A program made the translations under genes and the position numbers. Below are positions 9,078-18,419 of a stretch of 64,000 nucleotides of DNA, one piece after another (the stretch's first letter is position 1; the number at the start of each line of letters is the position of its first letter). This stretch comes from Deferribacteres bacterium (GTDB lineage: Bacteria; Zhuqueibacterota; Zhuqueibacteria; Zhuqueibacterales; Geothermadaptataceae). Location of the stretch: assembly GCA_020633655.1 (NCBI GenBank), contig JACKDF010000012.1, forward strand, positions 1 to 64,000. The letters are read 5' to 3'. The notes under the pieces were generated by a model. That model saw only the letters and a list, made by a program, of their open reading frames with translations, did not search any database and was not told where the DNA came from.

Positions 9078-10718
9078 TTAGCGGCGCAACCTGCTAAAAA
9101 CAGTCAGCACAGCAACTGCTTCCTCAAGCTTCAGCCAATAACACCCAACCATAAAAATCACACATCCTACACTTAAAGTAATCAGCAGATTGACGAGCTC
9201 CATGAGAATACTGCCGTTTGTAAAATAAAGCCCCAGAAAGGAATAGAGAAAATAAACGACGGTACCGAAAATCGCACTGCTTAAAAAAAGCTTCGGGAAA
9301 AATACAAGAAGTTCTTTCACGCCAAGGCGCCCAATTTTCCTGCGCAGGAAGATAAACAGTAGAATAAAGTTAATATTTTGCGTTACGCCGGTGGAAAGCG
9401 CTAAAGACCAGTGGGTTTTAAAGATGTGATATACAAAGATATAATTCAAGCCTATATTCAAACTCACCGTTACCATGCTGATTAGCATGGGTGTGCGCGT
9501 ATCCTTGTAAGCATAAAATCCATCTGTGGTTATTTTCGCTGCTGAATACCCGGCGATTGCGAGGGCCATAAAAAACAAAGCCTGTGCTGTTTGTATCGTA
9601 TCGTCCGGTCCCGTCTTGCCACCCTCAAAAATGAGACGGCAGATGGGCTCTGCCAGGATCATTAAAACCAGTGTAGCGGGAATTGTAAGGAAAAAGGATA
9701 AACGCAATGCCCGCTGTAAACTCTCACGGAATCCTTTGGCATCATTTGCAGAAACGAATCGGGCAAAATTAGGCAGTGCAACCGTTGAGATTGCCACGCC
9801 AAAGACACCAAGAGGCAAATGCATGAGTCGAAAAGAGCGATTCAGCCAAGTCATCCAGCCAGCGCCTTCGGAGGCAAATATAGAATTGATAAAAATACTC
9901 AACTGGAATACCGAGGCGCCAAGTACCGCGGGTCCCATGAGCAATAACACCTGCTGTACACGCTTGTTGCGCAGACTGAAAGAAAAGCGGAAGCGAAAAC
10001 CAGTCTTCCATAAACTTGGAAGTTGTACTGCAAACTGCATGAATCCACCCGCCACAACGCCCACAGCCAGCCCTGTTGTTGGATGCAGGTTCACGACTGG
10101 TCCCCAATAATAGCCACCGATTCCACCCACGATGGCACCAATATTAAAAAATGCCGAGGCGAGCGCCGGTATACCGAAAATCTTTTTTGTGTTGAGAATG
10201 CCCATGACGATGGCGGCGAAAGATACCAGCATGAGAAAGGGAAACATGATGCGGGCTAAAAAGATGGTGAGCTCGCCTTTGGTCGTGAATCCAAAATGCT
10301 CTACAGGGTCAAGAGAAAGTGCAAACCCCTCACCTGGCAGCATCGTTCGAACGATGAACGGTGTTGCATAAAGACCTATCGCAGTAATGACGCTTAAAAC
10401 CAGAGCAGTTAGTACAAAAATACGGTTCGCGAGAATCTGGGCGGCCTCTTCCCCTTCTTTCGCTTCCGTATCTGTAAATGTGGTAATAAAAGCTTTGCTC
10501 AGCGCCCCTTCTGCGAAAAGCTCACGGATGAGGTTTGGAATGCGGAATGCCGCGGTGAAAGCATCTGCGCCGACTGCCGCGGAGAAAAATTGCGCGATGA
10601 CTTTTTCTCGCACTAAACCCAATAACCGGGACGCCATGATTGCCATACTGACGATGCCAGCACTGCGCCCAAGGCTTTTTTCTTTTGATACTGCGGATTT
10701 ATTTTCTGAATTTGGCAT
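9078..10718 (-). CDS. murJ: Lipid II flippase MurJ
   Basis: The 546-residue multi-pass protein of the MOP superfamily (about 14 membrane segments) translocates lipid II across the inner membrane for peptidoglycan synthesis. The N-terminal half carries the family hallmarks SRLLGLVREKVIAQFF, ADAFTAAFRIPNLIRELFAEGALSKAFI, and later GVFGVAISTVALPNFAR. Length is typical. The gene converges on the phosphatase gene with only 7 bases between their stops. It is unlinked to other cell-wall genes here. Confidence 0.96.
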   Translation of the reverse strand: MPNSENKSAVSKEKSLGRSAGIVSMAIMASRLLGLVREKVIAQFFSAAVGADAFTAAFRIPNLIRELFAEGALSKAFITTFTDTEAKEGEEAAQILANRIFVLTALVLSVITAIGLYATPFIVRTMLPGEGFALSLDPVEHFGFTTKGELTIFLARIMFPFLMLVSFAAIVMGILNTKKIFGIPALASAFFNIGAIVGGIGGYYWGPVVNLHPTTGLAVGVVAGGFMQFAVQLPSLWKTGFRFRFSFSLRNKRVQQVLLLMGPAVLGASVFQLSIFINSIFASEGAGWMTWLNRSFRLMHLPLGVFGVAISTVALPNFARFVSANDAKGFRESLQRALRLSFFLTIPATLVLMILAEPICRLIFEGGKTGPDDTIQTAQALFFMALAIAGYSAAKITTDGFYAYKDTRTPMLISMVTVSLNIGLNYIFVYHIFKTHWSLALSTGVTQNINFILLFIFLRRKIGRLGVKELLVFFPKLFLSSAIFGTVVYFLYSFLGLYFTNGSILMELVNLLITLSVGCVIFMVGCYWLKLEEAVAVLTVFSRLRR

Positions 10719-10866
10719 AAAGTTGGAGTTTTAAAATCTTGACAACAAGGCAATGAACAAGTTATTTGATGCTAAAATTCGACACGAATGCTCTTAAAGT
10801 GCGAAACCAGTTCGGGGATATATTCCTGCTCATTTCGCAAGATGAGTACAGGTCTTCAACCATCTA

Positions 10867-11931
10867 TCAACGATTACGCACCGTTCGCTGCGGATAATTG
10901 CGAATGCTCACCTCATCCAGTAATTGAACACCCTCTTCCAAATGAGCGACAAAGTGCTGAGCGAACCACGGCGCAAGCGTCAAACCTTTCGCCCCGAAAC
11001 CATTAAAAATACCCGCCATGTTTTGTTTGTGGTGGAGCCCGATCAAAGGTTTACGATCAACAGAAGCCGGGCGCACGCCTACTTTATGTTCGATTATTTC
11101 AAAGGGGACCTTAAACAAATCTTCCAGTTGTTCCTGTAAAATTTCTTTTCCAGCATCTGTCGGATTTAAATTTTCGAAATCCGCTTCATAAGTAGCGCCA
11201 ACTTTGTAAATTTCATTCCCCCAGGGCAAAACAATGCATTTCTTTTTCAAAATGGCATCAATTGGGCAGTCTGGTATGTGCACGGTTACAATCTGGCCTT
11301 TGTTGAGCGAAATAGGTAAATCCATAAACAATGGATTTGCAATCGCAGTGCTTCCTTCACAAAAAATGATTTTTCTCGCGGACAAATCGTGCCAATGCAC
11401 CTGGTTTTCATCAAAGCGGAGTTTAGAAAAATCAAGTTTTTGTTCCCGCAACATCTGCCTTTCACGCAAGTGGGCGCGATATTTTGAGAGCAGTTTGTTT
11501 GTATCCACAAAACCTGCTTGTTTGATCTCGATGCTCCCCAGAGGATTGTTCGCCCATCGTGAAAGCTGCTCATCCACTTCGGACTCCGCAACGAATCCGG
11601 CATACTCAGGTTGTTCGCATTTTCGCAGCCATTTCGCTTTGCGTTTTTCATCGGGAAAAATTCGATAAAGCATTTTGGGATAGAAAAATTGTTCACCGAA
11701 CTCATGCTCCAGGGTTGCATAAAATTGACGGGCAAAAGGAAAAACACTGTCTGCCAGCCAGGTTTTTACAAAGTTATTGCCCGTAATGGGGTTACATGTT
11801 CCAATGGCAACCCTAGTTGAAGAATGCGTGGTTTCCTCATCGATTACACAGATGTGCTTTTCTCGCTGAAGTAAAAAATGGGCTAAAGAAGTTCCGGCTA
11901 TTCCCTGACCGACGATTAGATAATCCAGCAT
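10867..11931 (-). CDS. FAD-dependent oxidoreductase (DAO family)
   Basis: The 354-residue protein opens with the dinucleotide-binding fold LIVGQGIAGTSLAHFLLQ (GxGxxG) and an acidic end to strand 2 (CVIDEE). The C-terminal VGVRPASVDRKPLIGLH and FNGFGAKGLTLAPWFA are typical of glycine/D-amino-acid oxidase-like flavoproteins. The substrate is probably an amine or amino acid but cannot be named. Its ATG overlaps the stop of the upstream MmcQ-like gene (TAATG), so the two are translationally coupled. Confidence 0.85.
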   Translation of the reverse strand: MLDYLIVGQGIAGTSLAHFLLQREKHICVIDEETTHSSTRVAIGTCNPITGNNFVKTWLADSVFPFARQFYATLEHEFGEQFFYPKMLYRIFPDEKRKAKWLRKCEQPEYAGFVAESEVDEQLSRWANNPLGSIEIKQAGFVDTNKLLSKYRAHLRERQMLREQKLDFSKLRFDENQVHWHDLSARKIIFCEGSTAIANPLFMDLPISLNKGQIVTVHIPDCPIDAILKKKCIVLPWGNEIYKVGATYEADFENLNPTDAGKEILQEQLEDLFKVPFEIIEHKVGVRPASVDRKPLIGLHHKQNMAGIFNGFGAKGLTLAPWFAQHFVAHLEEGVQLLDEVSIRNYPQRTVRNR

Positions 11932-12284
11932 TAAAAGAGTCCCAACTTTTCACGAGTGGCGCGATTGAAGCCTTTAACAGTCATTTCCCAGGAATGATCA
12001 ATTAAGTCAAAAATGAGCTGCTCCTCCAGGCTGCCGACAAGCGATACCGTATTCCAGTGCTTTTTATTCATGTGATATCCGGGCTGAATATCCCCGGGAT
12101 GCTGCTGACGCAATACTATTGCGTAGGCCGGATCGCATTTGAGATTGATTGATTCCAGAGATTTCATATTAGTGAGGGCGAATATCTTGCCCATAACCTT
12201 AAAAACGAGAACATTTTCATCAAAAGGGAAATCGATCGCTGTGGCTTTTCGTGAAGAACAGTAATCAATAAATTTTTGCGACAT
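11931..12284 (-). CDS. MmcQ/YjbR family protein
   Basis: The 117-residue protein matches the MmcQ/YjbR family (double-wing, CyaY-like fold): DFPFDENVLVFKVMGKIFAL near the N-terminus, NLKCDPAYAIVLRQQ, then GYHMNKKHWNTV. These proteins are sometimes described as DNA-binding, but their physiological role is unclear. Length is normal. It is the first gene of a two-gene unit with the overlapping flavoprotein. Confidence 0.88.
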   Translation of the reverse strand: MSQKFIDYCSSRKATAIDFPFDENVLVFKVMGKIFALTNMKSLESINLKCDPAYAIVLRQQHPGDIQPGYHMNKKHWNTVSLVGSLEEQLIFDLIDHSWEMTVKGFNRATREKLGLF

Positions 12285-12703
12285 TTAAATTACTCTTTGA
12301 AATTTTTCCTAATGCGAGCTGTTGTCGTCATTCGTTGCATAGATTACACGATCTACAGATTTTCCCACCCGACTAATTACAGTCTCTACAAATCAAACAG
12401 GTTAATAATAACCAAGAAAATGGAGGGATAAAAGAAAATAAATTTTCAACCAGTCGTCGTGACGCCGCCCTGCGCTCTCTTGCGCAGCGAGAGGTTCAAA
12501 ACCAATCTCACTCACAAATCTTGCACAAATCCGCCGGTTAAATTTGCACAACGTTCATCAAAAAACTTGTATTTTTTTAAAATTGTTATTATTGTCCATT
12601 TGTGTTAAAAATTTTGCAAAAAATTATAAAATATTTTAATTGCGCACTCTTTTAACACAATTCATCCCAAAAGTCACCTTCTAACCGATTAGGAGAAGAT
12701 CGC
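12285..12703. other. Divergent intergenic region, AT-rich
   Basis: The 419 bases lie between the MmcQ-like gene (-) and the protease gene (+). The part from about 12560 to 12660 is very AT-rich and probably holds the protease promoter. I see no clear operator, hairpin or small gene. The ribosome binding site taggagaag precedes the protease ATG. Confidence 0.4.
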
Positions 12704-13852
12704 ATGAGAAGTATTCGTTCAAAAGTCCGGGGAACAGTCGTATTACTCGCTCTGTTGGCAATGACATCGTTTATGTGGATGGGCTGCGAAAGCAATCAAA
12801 ATCCACAAACACCTGAGGTGCAAGAATTTGTATTAGTTCAATCCAATCCACAAGTTCAAAACGTTATGGAAATACAGCTTCGCCACACGGATGAACTGAT
12901 GGCAAAGGAAGGTATTGTTGGTACAGCAACCGGTCTCACCGAAGACGGCAAGCCCGCCGTATTGATTTTAACAGAATTTGACATTGTTGAGAATGCACTG
13001 GCCAAAGGTATGGCCAAACCTGTACCTGACGAACTCGAAGGTATTCCCACACGAGTTTATGTCACCGGAAAAATCCGTGCGCTAAAAGGCAAACCAGGTG
13101 GTGGCGGCGGTGGCGGTGGCACCGATCACAAAGCTATCCAAACGCCGCCTATCGAACTCGGCACCTCCGGTGGTTGGGGTGATGATCTGGCTAACGGTTA
13201 TTGCTGCGGTGGAACGCTCGGCTCTCTCATTCAGTCTGGTGGGAAGCAGTATATTTTAAGTAACTACCATGTATTCGAATCGGATATTGTCAATGGTGGT
13301 AATGGGACAACGGCCACAACTGGCGATGCCATCATTCAACCAGGCCTGATCGATATCGGTTGTAATGTAAACAACTCGCAGACCGTCGCAACTTTGGTTA
13401 AATCCAGCTCTCTGCCCGGCAGTAATGTTGATGCAGCAATCGCCGAAGTCGCCCCGGGCATGGTGAAATCCGATGGCTCTATTCTCGAAATTGGCACCCT
13501 GTCATCCAGCACAGTGGCTGCGGCCATTGGACAGAAGGTGAAAAAAAGCGGCCGGACAACAGGCCTGACACGCAGCTCAATTGACGGCCTGAACGCTACC
13601 GTAAGTGTTACCTACGACAACGAGTGTGCCGGTGGTACTGCATTCACAAAAACCTTCACCGGGCAAATCGTCATTAAAAACCGGGGCAGCAAATTCCTCG
13701 CTGGCGGTGATTCCGGTTCATTGATGGTGGAAGATGTGTCGAACAATCCACACGCGGTCGGATTGCTGTTCGCTGGCAGCAGTACAACAGCAATCGCCAA
13801 TCCAATCAATGAAGTTTTGAATTTCTTCAATGCATCCATGGTTGGCAATTAA
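12704..13852 (+). CDS. Exported trypsin-like serine peptidase with propeptide-like domain
   Basis: The 382-residue protein has an N-terminal signal ending in a cysteine (WMGCESNQ), so lipidation is possible though the lipobox is poor. Residues about 45-130 form a small domain (HTDELMAKEGIVGTATGL ... RVYVTGKIRAL) followed by a polyglycine linker and a chymotrypsin-fold domain. The catalytic triad is visible as His in LSNYHVFE, Asp in SNVDAAIAEV and Ser in GGDSGSLMV. The linker and the position of the small domain suggest a propeptide or inhibitory module. The next gene encodes a free-standing version of that small domain. Confidence 0.82.
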   Translation: MRSIRSKVRGTVVLLALLAMTSFMWMGCESNQNPQTPEVQEFVLVQSNPQVQNVMEIQLRHTDELMAKEGIVGTATGLTEDGKPAVLILTEFDIVENALAKGMAKPVPDELEGIPTRVYVTGKIRALKGKPGGGGGGGGTDHKAIQTPPIELGTSGGWGDDLANGYCCGGTLGSLIQSGGKQYILSNYHVFESDIVNGGNGTTATTGDAIIQPGLIDIGCNVNNSQTVATLVKSSSLPGSNVDAAIAEVAPGMVKSDGSILEIGTLSSSTVAAAIGQKVKKSGRTTGLTRSSIDGLNATVSVTYDNECAGGTAFTKTFTGQIVIKNRGSKFLAGGDSGSLMVEDVSNNPHAVGLLFAGSSTTAIANPINEVLNFFNASMVGN

Positions 13853-13885
13853 TTTTTCTTGACCTGAATACGCTTTGATTCTATA

Positions 13886-13918
13886 ATGGGACATCTAAAC
13901 GATGTCCCATTTTTTTTT
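13886..13918 (+). terminator. Rho-independent terminator
   Basis: The stem atgggacatc/gatgtcccat with the loop taaac is followed by eight Ts, 33 bases after the protease stop. The next gene's ribosome binding site begins a few bases later, so read-through could still link the two. Confidence 0.92.
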
Positions 13919-13937
13919 AGACCAAGGAGATAGAAAA

Positions 13938-14261
13938 ATGGTACGAATAATGGCAGTTTTATCCTTTGTTATGCTCATCATGGTTACGATGGCCTGCCAA
14001 AACAGCGGAGAGAAAAACGGAGGACCAGTGGAAATCGAAACCCAGGATATCAATCAGGTCCTGGCTGCACATTCCGATGAGCTCATGGCAATACCCGGTG
14101 TCGTCGGTATCAATATCGGCTTATTGGAAGAAGGCGGTTCAACGCTTTGCATTCGGGTGATGGTGAAAGAAATGACTGCCGAATTGCAAAAAACCATTCC
14201 CCACACTTTGGATGGCCATCCGGTGAAAATTCAGGTTACCGGCGAAATCAAAGCCTTCTGA
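13938..14261 (+). CDS. Small lipoprotein related to the protease's propeptide-like domain
   Basis: The 107-residue protein starts at the ATG preceded by aaggagatagaaaa; an earlier in-frame ATG lies inside the terminator stem and is unlikely. The leader ends at a cysteine (MVTMACQNSG), fitting a lipoprotein. The mature part aligns with residues 55-130 of the upstream peptidase: HSDELMAIPGVVGINIGL against HTDELMAKEGIVGTATGL, and VKIQVTGEIKAF against TRVYVTGKIRAL. It has no protease domain. A plausible but unproven role is a dedicated inhibitor, chaperone or immunity-type partner of the protease. Confidence 0.75.
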   Translation: MVRIMAVLSFVMLIMVTMACQNSGEKNGGPVEIETQDINQVLAAHSDELMAIPGVVGINIGLLEEGGSTLCIRVMVKEMTAELQKTIPHTLDGHPVKIQVTGEIKAF

Positions 14262-14269
14262 TGCCTGTT

Positions 14270-15391
14270 TTACCAGCTTAGTTTTGCCGAGCCGAAGAAT
14301 CGATGTAAATCTTTGCGAGCAGCATAATTCACACTTTCCGACCATAACTCAATGGGATTAAAGTCGTCGGTGATTGTCGGTACGTCGTTAATTTCAGGGA
14401 AAAAGCGATTGTCCCAAGCATGAACCTGAGCATAATTTTCCTGGAATTTCTGCCGGATGGAACGGTTATTTCCTTCGAGGGCAGTAACCAACGCGGCGTT
14501 GCTTTCCGTGGCCAGTAAAATCAGATTGCCCAGAGCATCAGGTGGTTCAGCAACAGGTAAAACCATTACATGCGCAAATGCCTGTTGCAAGGTTTTTGCT
14601 AATGCCGCAATAATCCGGCTCTTCCAACCGACGGATTCTATGTTGATTGCCAGAATGCCACCGTCCTTCAAACGCGTTTTAATAAGCTGAAAATAGTCCC
14701 GGGTTGCCAGATGAAATGGCACCGCCCCGCTGCCAAACGCATCCATGAGAAGTACATCATATCTTCGATTTGTATTCGTCAGATACTGCCGGCCGTCCAT
14801 GTGAAACAATCGGAAGGACGCGGGATCCAAATCGAAATACTGAAACGCCACCCGACTAACCACCGAATCGATTTCTACAGCATCAACGGTCCAACCGTTT
14901 TGAACATAGTTTGTCACCAGCGAACCACCCCCCAGACCTATTAAGAGCATATCCCCTGCCTCCTCAAAAAAGTACTTCGGCAAATCCATCACCTCCACAT
15001 AGGGATAAACGGATGCACTGGAATCCGTATCGCATATACTGTGTACCCCACCATCGATAAGCAGATAGCGATAGCCCTCTTTTTCGATCACACGAATTTC
15101 TGCGTAAGCGCTTTGCTCGATCGCCAAAAGGCCCCGTTCCCGGTCTACACTCGAATAAGAAATTTTCTGGAAGTCATAAAAACCTGCAGCGCAGAGCAGC
15201 ACTATGGCCACTGTGCCAATTGCAGATTTTTTGTGCACAGTAATACCAACGGATCCGGTAAAAATCAGCACCAAACCAATAGACATAGTAAGGAATCGAA
15301 CACCAAAGTTCGGGATGAGAAGAAAACCTGTAAACAATGCAGAAGCAACACTTGCAAGGGTTGAGACGGCATAGAGGGTTCCGGCAGATCG
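14270..15391 (-). pseudogene. Spermidine-synthase-like membrane protein, C-terminal part (IS-interrupted)
   Basis: This is the 3' part of a gene split by the IS110-family element. The frame is open from the IS junction: RSAGTLYAVSTL continues into ASVASALFTGFLLIP, further membrane helices, then a cytosolic SAM-binding spermidine-synthase-type domain with LLIGLGGGSL, DAVEID and LMDAFGSGAVPFHL. These fused membrane/spermidine-synthase-like proteins occur widely, but their substrates are mostly unproven. No good start lies near the junction; a downstream ATG at 15337 would lose part of the membrane domain. The product is therefore probably not made in functional form. Confidence 0.85.
15355..15391. 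repeat. 37-bp direct repeat at the left IS junction
   Basis: The 37 bases beginning caagggttgagacggcat match 17266-17302 with one mismatch (g here, a there). Both copies encode RSAGTLYAVSTL of the interrupted gene on the minus strand, so the gene segment is duplicated across the IS insertion. Confidence 0.9.
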
Positions 15392-15467
15392 GAAGTAAAT
15401 ATTTGATAATCCCCAGCGCTATTTATGTTCTTTGAAAAAGTCCAATTTCTTTTAAATCAGAGCCTTT

Positions 15468-15600
15468 TTGTCTTGTGCAGTAGCGAAAAATATGTTCCGT
15501 TGCAATCAAAGTAAAGACTTCCCTGCGGCGCATCCGAAAAGCATGGATGCGGTCTTGACTTTGATCCTCACTTCACATGCTAATCGCTAACACAAGACAA
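15468..15600 (-). ncRNA. Candidate IS110 bridge/seek RNA region
   Basis: The IS end downstream of the transposase has three nested stems: 15468-15477 with 15591-15600 (ttgtcttgtg/cacaagacaa, perfect), 15505-15518 with 15552-15565 (atcaaagtaaagac/gtcttgactttgat, one mismatch), and 15530-15535 with 15545-15550 (gcatcc/ggatgc). Internal loops lie between them. IS110/IS1111 elements encode structured RNAs in a non-coding end that pair with target and donor DNA. The position and shape fit that role, but this is inference, and the 217-bp opposite end remains an alternative location. Confidence 0.5.
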
Positions 15601-15617
15601 AGCAGGACTCAAAAAAG

Positions 15618-17048
15618 TCATTCATCACATCGAACATTTCCCGTAAGATCGTTTGCAATTTTGCTGCTGTTTTCGTTTATTTCTTCAGGAGCAGAGCAAC
15701 CGATCCCGTTCATGATGCCATTGGCTTTTTGGGACAACCGCTCTTGCTCCTTTCTTTTTTTATTCTGCCGCCGAGAAATCGGTGCGGTTTTATCAAAAGT
15801 CTGAATTCGCTCTATTTGGGCTGTGGAGAGCTTCTTTTCTCCCCGTGTTTTTTGGCGCTGACGATTCATCTGGTCAATCGCTGGATTAAAGGGCGTGTTA
15901 TTTTTCAGCATGCCAAAGATAATCCGCGTGATTTTGTGCATACAAGCGCCCAAAGCAGCCATGCTGCACATCCCTTTGGCAAGGTGCATTTGGTAATGTT
16001 GGCGAATGACAGGGTTACTGGTACTCGCAGAAAAAGCAATCAGAAACAAAAGCCGTCGTGGTTCTTTTCTCCCTTGTTTACTCATTCTGAATCCTGATAT
16101 ACCGTCACCGCTTTGCCGAAAAGCCGGGTGCACACCAAAAAAGGACGCCAGATTTTGTGATCGTTTAAATCGATGGATACTTTGTATTTCGATCATCAAA
16201 CCGATCGCGCTATAATCACCGATACCAATAAATGTTTTGAGCAACTCAATCTCCGGCATATTCAGCTCGTGCTTAAGGCGTTGCGTATGTAGCTTGATTT
16301 GTTGTTCAAACTGCTGTATTTGAGCAACCAAAGAGCGCACTAGCTCTTCGGCCAGCTCATCACCAACGCAGGCAACACTTTGTTTCGCCTCCTGGATTAA
16401 TTCGATGGCACGCTGTTCATTCACATAAGGGATTTGCGCTACTTTGCTCACTCGTGCTCGACTCAAACGTGCTGCTGTTGGATAAAGCTTGAGTAATTTC
16501 ATCACCCATTGCGGATAGCCATCTTTGCAAAATGTCAGAATATCGGGAAAAACCATATAAAGCTCGCTTTCCAACAGATTGAATAGCTGAGTCTTCTGTC
16601 GGGTGAGCATCCGTAAGAATTTCCAATGTCGCTTTGGACTGGCAAAGTAATCCTGGCTGTTAAAATTGACTTTTTCCGGATGAGCCACCATATAAGCGGC
16701 AACGCCATAGGCGCTGATCGCATCGGTGGTCACTTTGTGGCCAACATCGTTGTTGGATTTGACTTGCGCCGGATTCAGTATGGCGACTTTTATTGGCAGG
16801 CTGCTCTGGAACTTTACTAAAGAAGCATACCAATTGCGCTCATAGCCTCCGGTACTTTCCAAGGCAATGTGAAGCTGAACCCCGGGATGCTCCTTGAAAA
16901 AGTACTTTAATCGTGCATAAAGAGCAGCATGGCCTGTATGAGTATCATCCAGTTGAAAACTGCCACCCACTTTCTGTTTCTTTTTGTCAATGAACTGGAA
17001 ATCTGAATAGCCTTTGCTGACATCGCAACCAAGGTAATATTTGAACAT
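15618..17048 (-). CDS. IS110-family transposase (DEDD recombinase)
   Basis: The 476-residue protein has an N-terminal RuvC-like DEDD domain: YLGCDVSKGYSDF (first Asp), ALESTGGYERNW (Glu) and VTTDAISAYGVAAYM (later Asp). The C-terminal transposase_20 domain (about 265-370) contains LLKTFIGIGDYSAIGLMIEI and FASFFGVHPAF-like sequence around LASFFGVHPAFRQSG, with the family's catalytic serine region. It directs cut-and-paste or copy-out movement guided by an element-encoded RNA. The C-terminal tail (about 410-476) is charged and unusually long. The frame is intact, so the element may be active. Confidence 0.93.
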   Translation of the reverse strand: MFKYYLGCDVSKGYSDFQFIDKKKQKVGGSFQLDDTHTGHAALYARLKYFFKEHPGVQLHIALESTGGYERNWYASLVKFQSSLPIKVAILNPAQVKSNNDVGHKVTTDAISAYGVAAYMVAHPEKVNFNSQDYFASPKRHWKFLRMLTRQKTQLFNLLESELYMVFPDILTFCKDGYPQWVMKLLKLYPTAARLSRARVSKVAQIPYVNEQRAIELIQEAKQSVACVGDELAEELVRSLVAQIQQFEQQIKLHTQRLKHELNMPEIELLKTFIGIGDYSAIGLMIEIQSIHRFKRSQNLASFFGVHPAFRQSGDGISGFRMSKQGRKEPRRLLFLIAFSASTSNPVIRQHYQMHLAKGMCSMAALGACMHKITRIIFGMLKNNTPFNPAIDQMNRQRQKTRGEKKLSTAQIERIQTFDKTAPISRRQNKKRKEQERLSQKANGIMNGIGCSAPEEINENSSKIANDLTGNVRCDE

Positions 17049-17265
17049 GAATAAATCCTTTTTCGTTAGAAAATATAAAAATTAACCAGGGAACGTCATC
17101 CTTGTAATAACCCGATGTCCTGCATCATGTTAATCTCCGATTTTAACCTGGTAGAAGGAAGAAACTTGCGAACGTGCTCTATGGCAACAAGGGTAGGTCC
17201 TTCTCTTCTAAAAGGTCCTATTTTCAAATAAACGAAAAAAGATATTTTGTGACTTTTTCAATGTA

Positions 17266-17302
17266 CAAGGGTTGAGACGGCATAAAGGGTTCCGGCAGAT
17301 CG
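17266..17302. repeat. 37-bp direct repeat at the right IS junction
   Basis: This is the partner of 15355-15391, identical over 36 of 37 bases. It represents the end of the upstream gene fragment. Confidence 0.9.
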
Positions 17303-17716
17303 ACCAACTTCACCCAAATTATGGGTTTTGAGTTTGAGGGCATAAGGACTCACCATTCCCAACAAAGCCAAAGGAATAAAAAACAAAATAACGGAGGCGA
17401 ACAGTACAGCCACCCGCAATCCGAATGGCTCCAACAGCAACAAAACCGGGTACTTGATCCATGGAATGAGAATAAACCACAAGCCGGCTAAAATCAACAA
17501 AGCATACAGTCGGGAGAACGTTGCACCTTTATCTGCCCAGTGCCCACCCAGGAGATAACCTACACTTAAGGCAGCGAGTGTTACGGTGATGAGCGCGGAC
17601 CAAAGGAACAGGCTCACACCATAAAATGGACCTAAAATTCGCGTTCCGAGAATTTCAAGGGCAAGCACTGAAGCACCAGACATAGAGACAACAACATAGA
17701 GCCTTCGAATATCCAT
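17266..17716 (-). pseudogene. Spermidine-synthase-like membrane protein, N-terminal part (IS-interrupted)
   Basis: This is the 5' part of the interrupted gene. It encodes membrane helices (SGASVLALEILGTRILGPFYG, then SALITVTLAALSVGYLLGG) up to RSAGTLYAVSTL. After that the frame runs into IS sequence and stops at 17258 after two foreign residues (VH). The opening motif, with a conserved Glu in the first helix, is typical of the membrane part of fused spermidine-synthase-like proteins. If expressed it would be a truncated membrane fragment. Confidence 0.85.
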
Positions 17717-18419
17717 TCACTTACTGCCTTTCTATTTTTTTCATCGCTTCACTCAATCGGATAGCAACATACCGATTGGAAATCATAAAATCAAGTAAAC
17801 AAAGAATTTAAACCACAACACCCATTGAAAGTCCTACCTGTGCCTTCACTTTCCAGCAGTATATTGGAGTCTTCTACTGCAGGTTTTTCATCCTGTAAAA
17901 ATCAGCATGTGTGGTGTATTTGGAGTCCATCCCTCAGAACATGATTTTGCCCTGCATAACTTCGTTTCGGATTAAAGCAATACGGAATAATGAATGAGCG
18001 ATTCCAGATGGATACTATTTACGCGAGTGACGGTATCGCGAATAATTCTGAGCGGCGCTGCGGTTTTAGAGACACGCCGACAAGTTAAGGTGAGAAAGAA
18101 TACTAAAAAGTGAAAATCTGCCATTTTGCAACAACTGGCGTCAGAGTAATCTGCCAATTGTAACCTTTTCTCTCCTTACCGATAGTACTGCCCCTGAATT
18201 AAATCAGCGTTAATATGCTGATTTTATGAATGATAAAGCCAATGAAAAACTCTGGCATTTGAATTGTATCAGGTGTGCAGGAAATGTGATTTTAAAAAGA
18301 AGAAGTCATAAAAAAAAGGAACTGCGACGCACTTTATTTACTTTATCCGTTACATTTGAAGAAGCCGCATTGGCTACAATGGGAAGTGCGTTGAACTTTA
18401 AACTAGAGAGGAAAAAAAG
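17717..18419. other. Gene-poor region between split gene and small membrane protein
   Basis: The 703 bases hold no convincing gene. An 84-codon frame at 18226-18480 has no family features and overlaps a better candidate. No strong palindrome or repeat was found. The region just before 18420 carries agagagg as ribosome binding site for the next gene. Confidence 0.4.

Larger units (their letters stand above)
15392..17265 (-). mobile_element. IS110-family insertion sequence
   Basis: The 1874-bp element lies between the two 37-bp repeats. It holds one transposase gene with about 226 bp of non-coding end downstream and 217 bp upstream. No terminal inverted repeats are obvious, as usual for the family. 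Removing the element and one repeat copy rejoins the spermidine-synthase-like gene in frame. The exact ends inside the repeats cannot be set from one copy. Confidence 0.85.

Noticed and set aside
13902..13937. Upstream ATG of the small lipoprotein gene
   Set aside because: It lies inside the terminator stem and has no ribosome site. The ATG at 13938 has aaggaga and gives a proper leader.
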